A program made the translations under genes and the position numbers. A DNA stretch of 64,000 nucleotides from Novosphingobium sp. KA1. GTDB taxonomy: Bacteria; Pseudomonadota; Alphaproteobacteria; Sphingomonadales; Sphingomonadaceae. The notes under the pieces were generated by a model. That model saw only the letters and a program-made list of their open reading frames with translations. It had not been told where the DNA came from and ran no database searches. Where the stretch lies: contig NZ_CP021247.1 of NCBI RefSeq assembly GCF_017309955.1, positions 1,823,001 through 1,887,000 on the forward strand. Reading direction: 5' to 3'. How positions within the stretch are numbered: the stretch's first letter is position 1; each line of letters starts with the position of its first letter. Shown piece after piece: positions 19,564 through 27,789 of the stretch.

Positions 19564-19675
19564 CGCCGCGCTCCAAGTGGCCAGATCGCGCTCCTTCACC
19601 CACGACGGCGCGGCGTGCCGGTCTGCCGAGCTGATACGGGAGCATAACGGTATCGCAGAGGGAAGCGTTCGATAA
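19487..19675 (+). pseudogene. remnant reading frame at island edge
   Basis: An open frame without a good start codon, beginning after a TGA at 19484-19486 inside the HNH gene and ending at TAA 19673-19675. Its last 55 codons have a strong G/C third-position bias and read like real protein (for example ARKLDAALQVARSRSF and ELIREHNGIAEGSVR). The most likely explanation is the 3' end of a gene that lost its 5' part when the HNH gene was joined to it. The family is not recognised. It could also be a chance open frame. Confidence 0.35.
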
Positions 19676-20047
19676 GGATGGCAAATCAGGCAGTGCATCG
19701 GTATGATATGGACGTTGCAAGCACTTTCACCACCCGAGCCTTCAAGCGGCGCTATCGCCGTCACCGGCGATAGATGGCGAGTTCTTCGTCCGGCTCATTC
19801 GCCGAAAAAAACCAATGTTTTCAAAAGCGGTAGGTTTTTGACGGTAGGTGCGACGGTATCTTGCTTGCCAAAAATATTTTTTCTCTTTGTTTTTCAATTG
19901 GATAAACTATGAGTCCGACAATTGAGTGGGAATGATTTGGCGTCTGGCACCGACTGGCAGCCAGTAGCACGAAAACGGAACTAAGCCCGCAGACATGCGG
20001 GCTTTTTCTGTTTTGGGGCTGGCGTTCTCGAACGGGTTTCGGCGCTG
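19676..20047. other. candidate island edge, non-coding
   Basis: No gene seen. Contents in order: a perfect hairpin at 19752-19773 (9-bp stem ctatcgccg, loop tcac); three short direct repeats cggtaggt/cggtaggt/cggtat at 19828-19859; an AT-rich stretch at 19858-19912 unlike anything else nearby; and a plus-strand terminator at 19983-20008. Direct repeats beside an AT-rich zone are typical of integrase arm sites at element ends. No tRNA 3' end could be recognised, so the attachment site itself is not defined. Confidence 0.4.
19983..20008 (+). terminator. Rho-independent terminator, orphan
   Basis: A 9-bp stem aagcccgca / tgcgggctt with loop gaca, then a T-rich tail on the plus strand. No intact plus-strand gene ends just before it, which suggests that the gene it served was displaced or truncated by the island. 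Confidence 0.75.
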
Positions 20048-22438
20048 TCAGTCGAAGTCCAGCGAGACATGGGCGACGTCGCCTTCGATGGCGCCATGCG
20101 GGGTGGCATAGGCGGTTACCGGAACGCCGAGATCGCGGCCGATGTCGAGCGTTTCGCCGTTGCCCGCGGCCATCAACATCGAGGTCGGCAGGCGCGCGCT
20201 GCCCATCGGCACCCCGCCGGCGTCGAGGGTGACCGTTGCCGGTCCCGCCATGGCATCGACGGCAAAGCGCATCGTCAGCGTGACGGCGCCCGGCGGCAGG
20301 GGACGCTCCGCGACGAGGCGGGTCACTTCCTGCGGATCGGTGGAGCGCGCGGCAACGAAGGCGGGGCGGCCCTTGTCGAGATAGAGGCTCCATCCCCCGA
20401 AGCGGCTGCCATAGGCGACGACCGCGCCCGACGCGTCCGGGCGGTCCAGGGTGAGCTGGGCGGTCAGCGTGAAGCTGCGGGCGATCGGCACCGGCTCGCT
20501 GTTGGCGGGCAGGCTGACGTCCTTGCCCCAGAACTCGAACTGCTTGCGGGCTCCGGGGCGCATCATCGCCGCGCCGCGGGCCATGCCGAAGCGGTGGTCG
20601 AGCGGGAAGACTTGGTTGCGGGCGGCTTCCTCCTTCCACAGCGCCTGCATCGCCTGGAGCCGCGCGGGTTCCTGTGCGGCAAGGTCGTTGGCCTGCGAGA
20701 AGTCCCGGTCGAGATGGAAAAGCGACCATTGGATCTGCGGGCGGGGGCCGCCGGGAGGCAGGTTCTGCCAGGCCATGCGGCCATCGTCGCCGGACAGGAA
20801 CCAGCCATCGTGATAGAGGCCGACCTTGCCGCCGATCTCGAAATACTGGGTGCGCGGCCTTGCCGCATCGCAGGCGGCGAGGCTGGCAAGCAGGCTTTGC
20901 CCGTCCATCGGTTTCTGGGAGACGCCGTAGACGCTCTGCGGCACCGGCAGTTGCGCCGCGTCGAGCACCGTGGGCGCAATGTCGACAAGATGGGAAAACG
21001 TCCCGCAGACCGCGCCGGGGTGCGCGACATGCCCTTTCCACGAGAGGATCATGCCGTTGCGAATGCCGCCGAGGTAGGAGGCATATTGTTTTGTCCAGCG
21101 CAGCGGCGTGTTCATCGCCCAGGCCCATCCGGCCGGATAGCTTTCGTAGGTCTCGCCGCTGCCCAGCCGGTCGATGTTGGCCTGCATCCAGGCCTCGCTC
21201 TCGTCATGATTTGTCATGCCGCGCAGTTCGTTGATCGTGCCTCGCGGCCCGGCCTCCGCGCTGGCGCCGTTGTCGCCCAGCACGAGTGCAACGAGCGTGC
21301 GATCGAGTTCGCCCATGCGCTGCAATTCGGCGATCACCCGCCCGATCTGCTCGTCCTGATAGACCAGCTGGGCGGCGGCGACTTCCATCGTGCGCGCGGC
21401 AAAGGCCTTCTGGCCCGGGGTCAGGCTGTCCCAGGCCGGGATTTCGGCAGGACGCGGCGTCAGCCGGGTGCCCTTGGGGATGATGCCCATGGCGAGTTGG
21501 CGCCGCCAGGTCTGCTCGCGCTGCACGTCCCAGCCGCCGTCGAACTTGCCCTTGAAGCGGGCGATGTATTCGGGCGGGGCCTGATGCGGCGCATGGGTGG
21601 AGCCGGGCGCCATGTAGACGAGGAAGGGCTTGTCGGACGCGGCCGCCTTCTGGTTGTGGATCCAGCGGATCGCATCGTCGGCCAGGCGGCTGTCGAGCAG
21701 GCGGCCTTCGCCGTCGTTGCCTTCGACCCGCTGGATGCCGCGATAGAGGATCGGTGAAAACTGGTCGCTGTCGCCGCTGACGAAGCCGAAGTAGTAATCG
21801 AAGCCCAGGCCGGTCGGCCAGCTGTCGAAGGGGCCGGCTTCGCTGCGTTCGTTGGAAGGCAGGTTATGGTGCTTGCCGAACATGGCGGTGCTGTAGCCGT
21901 TGAGGCGCAGGACCTGGGCGATCGTTGCGGTTTCGGGCAGGATCTTGCCGCCATAGCCGGGGAACGGCGAGGGCACGTCGCTGAGCCAGCCGACCCCGGC
22001 GGCATGGTGGTTGCGTCCGGTCAGTAGCGCGGCGCGGCTGGGTGAGCAGATGCCGGTGGTGTTGAAGCGGTTGTAGCGCTGGCCTTGCGCGGCCAGCCGC
22101 TCGAAATGGGGCGTCGGCACGGGGCCGCCGAACGCGCTGGACATCGCGAAGCCGACGTCGTCGCTCATCATCAGGAACACGTTGGGCGCGCCTTGCGGCG
22201 CCCGGACGGGTGCCTGCGGCATGCCCCTGGCATCGAGCGCGTTGTCGGCAAGGGTTCCGGCAAAGGGCGGCGGCGAGATCGGCAGGATCGTGCGGGCCGA
22301 TTGGGCCAGCGTCTGGGCCAGCGTCTGGGCCAGCGTCTGGGCCTGCATCTGGGTCTGCATCTGGGCCTGCGTCGTTCCCGGAGCCGTGACCAATGCCAGC
22401 GCCGCTGCGCCTGCCAACCATCCGAACTTGTGTTGCAT
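20048..22438 (-). CDS. secreted arylsulfatase
   Basis: A 796-aa alkaline-phosphatase-superfamily sulfatase that hydrolyses sulfate esters. The sulfatase signature CSPSRAALLTGR is near residue 130; the Cys would be converted to formylglycine. The metal-binding SDD of LMMSDDVGF is near 88. An N-terminal signal peptide (GAAALALVTAPGTTQAQ) points to export. Six 12-bp tandem repeats (22302-22373) encode a (T/M)QAQ-type Gln-rich linker right after the signal. The C-terminal 200 residues form a beta-rich extension found in the longer arylsulfatases. The ATG at 22438 is the first start that gives a signal peptide; the open frame continues further upstream without coding character. Divergent from a LysR regulator that probably controls it. 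Confidence 0.9.
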   Translation of the reverse strand: MQHKFGWLAGAAALALVTAPGTTQAQMQTQMQAQTLAQTLAQTLAQSARTILPISPPPFAGTLADNALDARGMPQAPVRAPQGAPNVFLMMSDDVGFAMSSAFGGPVPTPHFERLAAQGQRYNRFNTTGICSPSRAALLTGRNHHAAGVGWLSDVPSPFPGYGGKILPETATIAQVLRLNGYSTAMFGKHHNLPSNERSEAGPFDSWPTGLGFDYYFGFVSGDSDQFSPILYRGIQRVEGNDGEGRLLDSRLADDAIRWIHNQKAAASDKPFLVYMAPGSTHAPHQAPPEYIARFKGKFDGGWDVQREQTWRRQLAMGIIPKGTRLTPRPAEIPAWDSLTPGQKAFAARTMEVAAAQLVYQDEQIGRVIAELQRMGELDRTLVALVLGDNGASAEAGPRGTINELRGMTNHDESEAWMQANIDRLGSGETYESYPAGWAWAMNTPLRWTKQYASYLGGIRNGMILSWKGHVAHPGAVCGTFSHLVDIAPTVLDAAQLPVPQSVYGVSQKPMDGQSLLASLAACDAARPRTQYFEIGGKVGLYHDGWFLSGDDGRMAWQNLPPGGPRPQIQWSLFHLDRDFSQANDLAAQEPARLQAMQALWKEEAARNQVFPLDHRFGMARGAAMMRPGARKQFEFWGKDVSLPANSEPVPIARSFTLTAQLTLDRPDASGAVVAYGSRFGGWSLYLDKGRPAFVAARSTDPQEVTRLVAERPLPPGAVTLTMRFAVDAMAGPATVTLDAGGVPMGSARLPTSMLMAAGNGETLDIGRDLGVPVTAYATPHGAIEGDVAHVSLDFD
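22302..22373. repeat. six 12-bp tandem repeats in sulfatase 5' end
   Basis: Units tgggccagcgtc x3, then tgggcctgcatc, tgggtctgcatc and tgggcctgcgtc. They are in frame and expand the Gln-rich linker between signal peptide and catalytic domain. Confidence 0.9.
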
Positions 22439-22534
22439 CGCTTCCTCGTCCCCTGTCCGGAGGCGAGATTGCGTTTCCCATTGCATGCTGTCCAATGCAT
22501 ATATGGGCATCATTTGATGCATGATGGGAATGCA
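22439..22534. promoter_or_regulatory. divergent LysR/sulfatase control region
   Basis: A 96-base gap between divergent genes, AT-richer than its flanks. It contains an inverted repeat GCATCA-tt-TGATGC at 22507-22520 and nearby ATGCAT repeats. This fits a LysR operator (T-N11-A type) but is not proven. Confidence 0.45.
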
Positions 22535-23485
22535 ATGGATCTGACCCGCTTGCGCCATGTCATGGCGGTGGCGCGAAATCGCAGCTTTTCGCGGGCGGCG
22601 GAGGAGGAGGGCATCACCCAGCCCGCGCTCAGCCGCAGCATCGCCGCCTTCGAGCAGCGCCACGGCGTTACGCTGTTCGACCGGGGGCGGGGCGGTGTTC
22701 ATCTGACGGCAGTGGGCCGTCACGTGGTGGAGCAGGCGCGGCCGCTGCTCGATGCCGCGGGCGATCTCGAACGCAGCCTCAAGCGCTATCCCCAGGGCGA
22801 GCCCGGGCAGGTGGCGATCGGGCTCGGGCCGCTGATGGCCGGGCTGTTCCTGCCGCGGATCGGCAGCCTCCTCCTGGATAGCTGGCCGGGGATTCGCGTG
22901 CGCACGCTGGTCCGCTCGCCCGATCAGCTTGTCGCCGAACTGTTGAACGACCGCATCGAGATGATCCTCGGCAGCAACTGGAACCTGGGGCGGGTGGCGG
23001 GCACCGAGACGGTCCGGCTTGGCCAGGTGGAGATCGCCTGGATGGTGCGCGGGGGCCATCCGCTGGCGGGCAGGAGCGGGGTGACGGCGGCGGATCTCGA
23101 ACGTTATCCCATCGCCAGCGCGGTCGATACCTTGTCCGGCGCGGTGGCGGACCGGACCGCGGCAGACAGGGCGGCGGCGGATGGGGCGGGCAGCTTCGTG
23201 TGCGACAACTTCCACGTCCTGCGCGAGACGGTGCTGGGCAGCGATTGCGTGTGGATGTCCTCGCCGGCCTTCCTCGCGCCGGACTTGCGGCAAGGGCGCA
23301 TGGTGCGGCTTGCGGTGGCGGGCTCGGCGGCGATGCTGACCGATATCGTCATGATCATGCGGCGTGGGCGCAGCCGTTCACCGGCGATCCTGGCCATCGC
23401 CGAACACGTGCGGGCGCTGCTGGTGGAGGATGGGGACGGGGACGGGGACGCGGTCAGAGCAGGAGGTTCGGGCCCTCCAGCTTGA
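22535..23485 (+). CDS. LysR-family transcriptional regulator
   Basis: A 316-aa LysR regulator. The winged helix-turn-helix is at residues 1-60 (FSRAAEEEGITQPALSRSI) and the periplasmic-binding-like effector domain follows from about 90. The start MDLTRLRHV is typical of the family. An in-frame ATG at 22517 would add six residues. It diverges from the sulfatase, so control of sulfate-ester use is likely. Its 3' end overlaps the convergent ogt gene by 32 bases. The tail (after residue 295) has a short Asp/Gly repeat from gatggggac-type repeats. Confidence 0.9.
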   Translation: MDLTRLRHVMAVARNRSFSRAAEEEGITQPALSRSIAAFEQRHGVTLFDRGRGGVHLTAVGRHVVEQARPLLDAAGDLERSLKRYPQGEPGQVAIGLGPLMAGLFLPRIGSLLLDSWPGIRVRTLVRSPDQLVAELLNDRIEMILGSNWNLGRVAGTETVRLGQVEIAWMVRGGHPLAGRSGVTAADLERYPIASAVDTLSGAVADRTAADRAAADGAGSFVCDNFHVLRETVLGSDCVWMSSPAFLAPDLRQGRMVRLAVAGSAAMLTDIVMIMRRGRSRSPAILAIAEHVRALLVEDGDGDGDAVRAGGSGPPA

Positions 23486-23993
23486 GCAGGAAGGCCTTGG
23501 CCTCCAGCCCGCCGGCAAACCCGGTCAGCGCGCCGCCGGCGCCGACCACGCGGTGGCAGGGCGCGATGATCGAGATCGGGTTGCGGCCGTTGGCGGCGCC
23601 CACCGCGCGGCTGGCGCCGGGGCGGCCGATCGCCTCGGCAATCTGGCGGTAGCTGCGGGTCTCGCCGTAGGGGATCGTCAGAAGCGCCTGCCACACGCTT
23701 TGCTGGAATGCGGTGCCGCGAAAGTCGAGCGGCAGGTCGAACACCGTGCGCCGCCCCGCAAAATAGTCCGCGAGTTGGGCCCGGGCCTGTTCCAGCACGG
23801 GATGGGCATCACCCGGGGGGAGTTCGTGCAGGGGCACGTGGTGGGTGGCGTGCAGGTGCACGCGGCGGGGAGCGTGCAGGGGCACGCGGCGGGGGTCGTC
23901 GTTTTCCCATAGCACTGCCACCAGCCCGGCATCGCTGGCGACCAGCGTCAGTTCGCCGACGGGCGAGGGCATTCGGGACATGTGCAAGGACAT
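23454..23993 (-). CDS. ogt: methylated-DNA--protein-cysteine methyltransferase
   Basis: A 179-aa Ogt-type suicide repair protein that transfers alkyl groups from O6-alkylguanine to its own Cys. The active site is PCHRVVG, preceded by the RAVGAANGRNPISI helix-turn-helix; the end (GFAGGLEAKAFLL) is also typical. The ATG at 23993 has GGAG 7 bases upstream. Residues about 31-57 contain three imperfect 8-residue repeats (RRVPLHAP, RRVHLHAT, HHVPLHEL) in the poorly conserved N-terminal domain, from a GC-rich DNA repeat near 23817-23900; this looks like a recent expansion that may be tolerated. Convergent with and overlapping the lysR gene. Confidence 0.93.
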   Translation of the reverse strand: MSLHMSRMPSPVGELTLVASDAGLVAVLWENDDPRRVPLHAPRRVHLHATHHVPLHELPPGDAHPVLEQARAQLADYFAGRRTVFDLPLDFRGTAFQQSVWQALLTIPYGETRSYRQIAEAIGRPGASRAVGAANGRNPISIIAPCHRVVGAGGALTGFAGGLEAKAFLLKLEGPNLLL

Positions 23994-24118
23994 CGGTGAA
24001 CTCCAGTAGCGGGACGGGATAGAGCCCCGGCTGGTCCTGGGAAAGGGCTCTATTCGATTGATTTTGCCGGACCTTGCGGCAAACCTGCCGGGCCTGTCGT
24101 TTTGCCGGAGGTGGATGC

Positions 24119-24553
24119 ATGGCTGTTCAAATCGTCGTTGCCGGGGCTGCCGACCGCGAGGAGGTCGTTGCGCTCTGGCAGGCGGCGGGGCTCACCCGGC
24201 CGTGGAACGATCCACGCGCGGATTTCGACCTTGCTTGCCGGGGAGGGGCCTGCCGGGGAGGGACAAGCGTGATCCTGCTTGCGCGCGAGCAAGGCGGTCT
24301 GGTCGGAACCGCGATGGTCGGTTTCGACGGCCATCGCGGCTGGGTCTACTACCTCGGCGTCAGGGAAGAACGGCGGGGCAAGGGGATCGCCCGCATGCTG
24401 ATGGGGGCCTGCGAAGACTGGCTGGTCGCGCGGGGCAGCCCCAAGATCCAGCTCATGGTGCGGGGCGACAACCAGGCCGCGCTGGGGTTCTACGCGGCCC
24501 TGGGGTATGCCCGGCAGGACGTGGTGACGCTGGGGAAACGGCTGGATGGCTAG
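24119..24553 (+). CDS. GNAT acetyltransferase, YpeA-like
   Basis: A 144-aa Gcn5-related N-acetyltransferase. The acetyl-CoA site is RRGKGIARMLM (near residue 84), followed by LMVRGDNQAALGFYAALGY, the usual C-terminal beta-bulge region. It most resembles the YpeA/RimI-like group; the substrate is unknown. The ATG at 24119 has GGAGG 8 bases upstream. Residues near 42-50 repeat (CRGGACRGG) because of a duplicated GC-rich segment near 24237-24262, a small in-frame insertion. Confidence 0.9.
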   Translation: MAVQIVVAGAADREEVVALWQAAGLTRPWNDPRADFDLACRGGACRGGTSVILLAREQGGLVGTAMVGFDGHRGWVYYLGVREERRGKGIARMLMGACEDWLVARGSPKIQLMVRGDNQAALGFYAALGYARQDVVTLGKRLDG

Positions 24554-24574
24554 GCGTCCGGCCGTTTCCGCTTT

Positions 24575-24842
24575 TAGGTCGTAAACGCATAAACGGCACC
24601 ATCGAGGTTTGAGGCAAAATGGCTCGGCGGCAGGAGGGAAGGCGCTGGAATATGTCGATATTTCAAGACTTCCCGACGCAGCGCTGGGCCATTTTGGCCA
24701 AATCCCGCAGGGACGCCCAAATGGCTTCCATCTCGAACCGAAGCGGCCTTGGACGGGCAACCAGCCCGTCCGGCGGCAACTTCGGCCCGAGCTGTTCGCC
24801 ATTTGGGCGCCTCGATGGCGGCGTTTATGCGTTTACGACCTA
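24575..24842. mobile_element. 268-bp MITE-like element
   Basis: Bounded by 21-bp perfect inverted repeats (taggtcgtaaacgcataaac + g at 24575-24595, complement at 24822-24842). Weaker inverted similarity continues inward for about 25 bases (ccatcgagg / cctcgatgg). A TA lies at each outer edge, as in elements that duplicate TA (IS630/IS5-IS427 types). The interior has no transposase and includes the palindrome attttggccaaat. It fills most of the 305-base gap between the acetyltransferase and the next gene. Confidence 0.7.
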
Positions 24843-24858
24843 GTCCGCTCGGCAGCGA

Positions 24859-25278
24859 TCAGTTGGCCGCAGCGGTCTTTTTCACGCGGGTATAGGGCAC
24901 GAAGTCCTGCAGGCCGACAAAACCGCTCCACATCCGGCTGGTGCGGTCATGGAGCTGCACCGTGTCGAGGCGGCAGAGCTGGCTCGAGAATGTCTTGGTG
25001 ACAAGGATGTCGTCGTTGTCGAGCCGGTCGGCATTGGTCGGCCGGTTGACGTAGAGCGTGCGGCCGACGCGGTAGACGAGCGCGGTCTTGTCGACGATCA
25101 CGGTGCTGTCGGACTGGCTGAGCTGGATGCAGGTCACCGGCTTGCCGGCTTCGCGGCCTTCCAGCAGCTTGGCGAGCTGTTCCTCGCCGGTCAGCTTCTT
25201 CTTGGCGGCAAACGCTGCCGGGGCGGCAATGAGGCTGGCCGTGACGAGCGCGGCAGCGAAGACATGTTTGTACGTCAT
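24859..25278 (-). CDS. secreted hypothetical protein
   Basis: A 139-aa protein with a clear signal peptide (VTASLIAAPAAFAAKKK). The mature part has a conserved-looking pair of Cys (VTCIQL and SQLCRLD) that may form a disulfide in the periplasm. No named domain is recognised. The start at MTYKH gives the signal peptide; the longer open frame upstream does not look coding. It follows tldD on the same strand after 130 bases. Confidence 0.7.
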   Translation of the reverse strand: MTYKHVFAAALVTASLIAAPAAFAAKKKLTGEEQLAKLLEGREAGKPVTCIQLSQSDSTVIVDKTALVYRVGRTLYVNRPTNADRLDNDDILVTKTFSSQLCRLDTVQLHDRTSRMWSGFVGLQDFVPYTRVKKTAAAN

Positions 25279-25408
25279 TGTCTTACCTTCCACAAAAATC
25301 CGCCCTGCACTGACATTGGCACGCAGCGCCTGAACCGGCAATGACCATAACGCATGGGCGCAGGCAGGGGGCGCCCTGTCGTCAGCCTCCTCCAAGCCTG
25401 GTCCGGAT

Positions 25409-26827
25409 TCAGGCCGTACCGCCCACGGTGATGCCGTCGATCAGCAGGGTGGGCTGGCCGACGCCCGCCGGAACGCTCTGCCCGCCCTTGCCGCAGACGC
25501 CGACGCCGCGATCGAGTTCGAGATCGTTGCCGATGCCGGTCACGCGGGTCAGCACGGTGGGACCGTCGCCGATCAGCGTCGCGCCCTTGATCGGCGCGCC
25601 CAGCTTGCCGTTCTCGACCTTGTAGGCCTCGTTGCAGGAGAACACGAACTTGCCCGAGACGATATCGACCTGGCCGCCGCCCATCGACTTCACGAAGATG
25701 CCCTTCTTCATGCGCGCGAGCAGTTCGGCGGGATCGTCCTTGCCCGCCTTCATGAAGGTGTTGGTCATGCGCACCTGCGGGGCATAGGCGTAGTTCTCGC
25801 GCCGGCCGTTGCCGGTCGACTGCACGCCCATGAGCCGCGCGTTCATGCGGTCCTGCATGTAGCCCCTCAGCACGCCGTCCTCGATCAGCACGGTTTCCTG
25901 CGTGGGGGTGCCCTCGTCGTCGATCGAGAGCGAACCGCGCCGGTCACTGATCGAACCGTCGTCGATCACGGTCACGCCGGGGGCGGCCACACGCTCGCCG
26001 ATGCGGCCGGAAAAGGCGGAAGTGCCCTTGCGGTTGAAATCGCCTTCGAGGCCGTGGCCGACCGCCTCGTGCAGGATCACGCCGGGCCAGCCGGGGGACA
26101 GCAGCACGGCCATTTCGCCAGCGGGCGCGTCCACGCTTTCGAGGTTCACCAGCGCCTGATCCAGCGCGGTATCGATGGCGCGGTTCCAGTTCGCGGGATC
26201 AAACAGCGTGTCGTAGAGATAGCGCCCACCCATGCCGAACGAGCCGGTTTCGCGCCGTCCGTTGCTTTCGGCGACAATCGAGACCGAGAGCCGCACCAGC
26301 GGGCGCACGTCGGTGGCGATGAAGCCGTCGGGGCGGACGATCTCGACCACCGACCACTGCCCGGTCAGGCTGGCGCTGACTTGCGAGACGCGCGGATCGC
26401 GGGCGCGGGCGGCCGCGTCGATCTGTTCCAGCAGGCGCACCTTGTCCTCGAAGGGCACGAGGTCGAGCGGCGAGGCATCGGTGTAGAGATGGCGATTGCT
26501 GCGCGGCGGCGGGAGCGGGCGGGTGCCGGTGGCAGGATCGAGCAGTTGCAGCGTCTCGCCCGCGCGGCGGATGGCGGCGGCGGAGATCTCGTTGGCGTGG
26601 GCAAAGCCGGTCATCTCGCCGGTCACGCCGCGCAGGCCGAAACCGGCATCGCGCGAATAGTCGGCGGTTTTCAGACGGCCGTCGTCGAAGCCGAAGGCCT
26701 CGGTGGCAATGAACTGCATGTAGAGTTCGCCGTCCTCGCAGCGCTGCAAGGTCTCGCGGGCAAGGGCCTGGGCCTCGTCGGGCGAAAGCTGGCGATAGAG
26801 GAGCGAGCGCGGATCGGGGCTGGTCAT
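25409..26827 (-). CDS. tldD: metalloprotease TldD
   Basis: A 472-aa zinc protease subunit of the TldD/PmbA family, which as TldD-TldE processes peptides such as microcin B17 and helps CcdA turnover. The zinc motif HEAVGH (HExxxH) is near residue 253, and the conserved GGGQVDIVSGKFVF segment and C-terminal GNDLELDRGVGVCGKGGQ are present. Length matches E. coli TldD (481 aa). The start MTSPDPRSLLYRQ was chosen over an upstream open stretch on homology. pmbA/tldE is not in the window. Confidence 0.95.
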   Translation of the reverse strand: MTSPDPRSLLYRQLSPDEAQALARETLQRCEDGELYMQFIATEAFGFDDGRLKTADYSRDAGFGLRGVTGEMTGFAHANEISAAAIRRAGETLQLLDPATGTRPLPPPRSNRHLYTDASPLDLVPFEDKVRLLEQIDAAARARDPRVSQVSASLTGQWSVVEIVRPDGFIATDVRPLVRLSVSIVAESNGRRETGSFGMGGRYLYDTLFDPANWNRAIDTALDQALVNLESVDAPAGEMAVLLSPGWPGVILHEAVGHGLEGDFNRKGTSAFSGRIGERVAAPGVTVIDDGSISDRRGSLSIDDEGTPTQETVLIEDGVLRGYMQDRMNARLMGVQSTGNGRRENYAYAPQVRMTNTFMKAGKDDPAELLARMKKGIFVKSMGGGQVDIVSGKFVFSCNEAYKVENGKLGAPIKGATLIGDGPTVLTRVTGIGNDLELDRGVGVCGKGGQSVPAGVGQPTLLIDGITVGGTA

Positions 26828-26909
26828 GCCCACGGATATAGGGCGGCGATCCGCGGTATCAAATGAATTGAGGGCCGGGTCATCGGACCCGGCGCGAAAG
26901 GAAAGTCGA

Positions 26910-27122
26910 TCAGGCCGCCTGCTGGTCGGCCGGGCCGCCCTTGAGGACGAAGTGGCGGTCGCAATAACCGCAGTCGACATAACCCTTCTCGTCGATCTCC
27001 AGCCACACGCGCGGGTGGCCGAGGGCGGCAGCCTTGTAGGTGCCGTTCGAGCGGATGTCGGTGGCCCCGTCGCAGGAAACGCGGTGGGAATCGGTGTAGA
27101 CGGTTTCGGGCTGCGTGCTCAT
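26910..27122 (-). CDS. zinc-finger domain protein (zf-CHCC, NDUFS6-like)
   Basis: A 70-aa protein with the pattern C...H...CxxC (VSCDG, LGHPRVWLEID, CGYCDRHFVL), matching the zf-CHCC family. The mitochondrial relative NDUFS6 binds zinc at complex I, and alphaproteobacterial members are thought to be related accessory proteins. The start MSTQPE is preferred to the upstream ATG, which lacks conservation. Lies upstream of tldD in the same direction. Confidence 0.85.
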   Translation of the reverse strand: MSTQPETVYTDSHRVSCDGATDIRSNGTYKAAALGHPRVWLEIDEKGYVDCGYCDRHFVLKGGPADQQAA

Positions 27123-27172
27123 GGTTGGGCCGATTACCAAGCCTCCGGAAGAATTTCCAGCGGGCAAATGAT

Positions 27173-27202
27173 CCGGGCGCGCGGCGAAATGCGCGCGCCC
27201 GG
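27173..27202 (-). terminator. strong hairpin between azoR and zinc-finger gene
   Basis: An 11-bp perfect stem ccgggcgcgcg / cgcgcgcccgg with an 8-base loop just past the azoR stop. There is no T-run, so it may act as a transcript-stabilising hairpin rather than a full terminator. Confidence 0.45.
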
Positions 27203-27219
27203 TATCGTCCCGCGCAATA

Positions 27220-27789
27220 TCAGGCGGGAACAGTCAGGGCGCCGGCTTCGGCAAGCGCGTCGGCCAGGGCCTTCTCGCGGACTTCCGGCCCGATGGCGAT
27301 GCCTTCGGCCAGGACAAAGATCGGATCGGTGATGCCGATGAAGCCGAGCACGGCGCGCAGGTAGCTTTCGGCATGCTCGACGGTGGCGCCGGGCTGGCCT
27401 TCACCGTAGTAGCCGCCGCGCGACAGGGCGACGTAGACCTTCTTGCCGCCGGCCAGGCCCTTGGGGCCTTCGGCGGTGTACTGGAAGGTCTTGCCGGCCA
27501 CCAGCACGCGGTCGAACCAGGCCTTGAGCTGGCTGGGGATGGTGAAGTTGTACATGCCGGCGCCGATCACGATCACGTCGGCGGCGAGGAATTCGGCGAG
27601 TTCCGGCGTACCGTCCGGGTTGCCGAGAACGTCGAGCGTCAGGTGCGGCAGGGCTTCGGCGGCGAGGTCGTGGTAGCTGACTTCGAGCGAGGGATCGGCC
27701 GCGGTCAGGTTGGCGACGATGGCGGCCGAAACCGCACGGCTGACCGAGTTTTCGCCGAGGATGCTGGAATCGAGGTGGAGAAGCTTCAT
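27220..27789 (-). CDS. azoR: FMN-dependent NADH-azoreductase
   Basis: A 189-aa flavodoxin-fold quinone/azo reductase of the AzoR family, a two-electron NAD(P)H reductase active on quinones and azo dyes. Recognised by [15 protein letters not shown] at the N-terminus (FMN phosphate loop), [20 protein letters not shown] and the SRGGYYGEG loop. Close to the usual 200 aa. Divergent from an HxlR regulator, a very common pairing that implies electrophile- or quinone-responsive control. Confidence 0.95.
   Translation of the reverse strand: MKLLHLDSSILGENSVSRAVSAAIVANLTAADPSLEVSYHDLAAEALPHLTLDVLGNPDGTPELAEFLAADVIVIGAGMYNFTIPSQLKAWFDRVLVAGKTFQYTAEGPKGLAGGKKVYVALSRGGYYGEGQPGATVEHAESYLRAVLGFIGITDPIFVLAEGIAIGPEVREKALADALAEAGALTVPA

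Noticed and set aside
19900..20010. tRNA or tmRNA 3' end at the island edge
   Set aside because: No T-loop sequence (GTTCRA) or acceptor pairing could be found before the terminator.
20069..21757. Long open frame opposite the sulfatase gene
   Set aside because: It mirrors the sulfatase on the other strand, is Arg/Ala/Gly-rich with no domain, and the sulfatase has all catalytic motifs. It is a high-GC antisense artefact.
24609..25001. Open frames inside the MITE-like element
   Set aside because: They overlap the inverted repeats, have no homologous motifs and no ribosome site.
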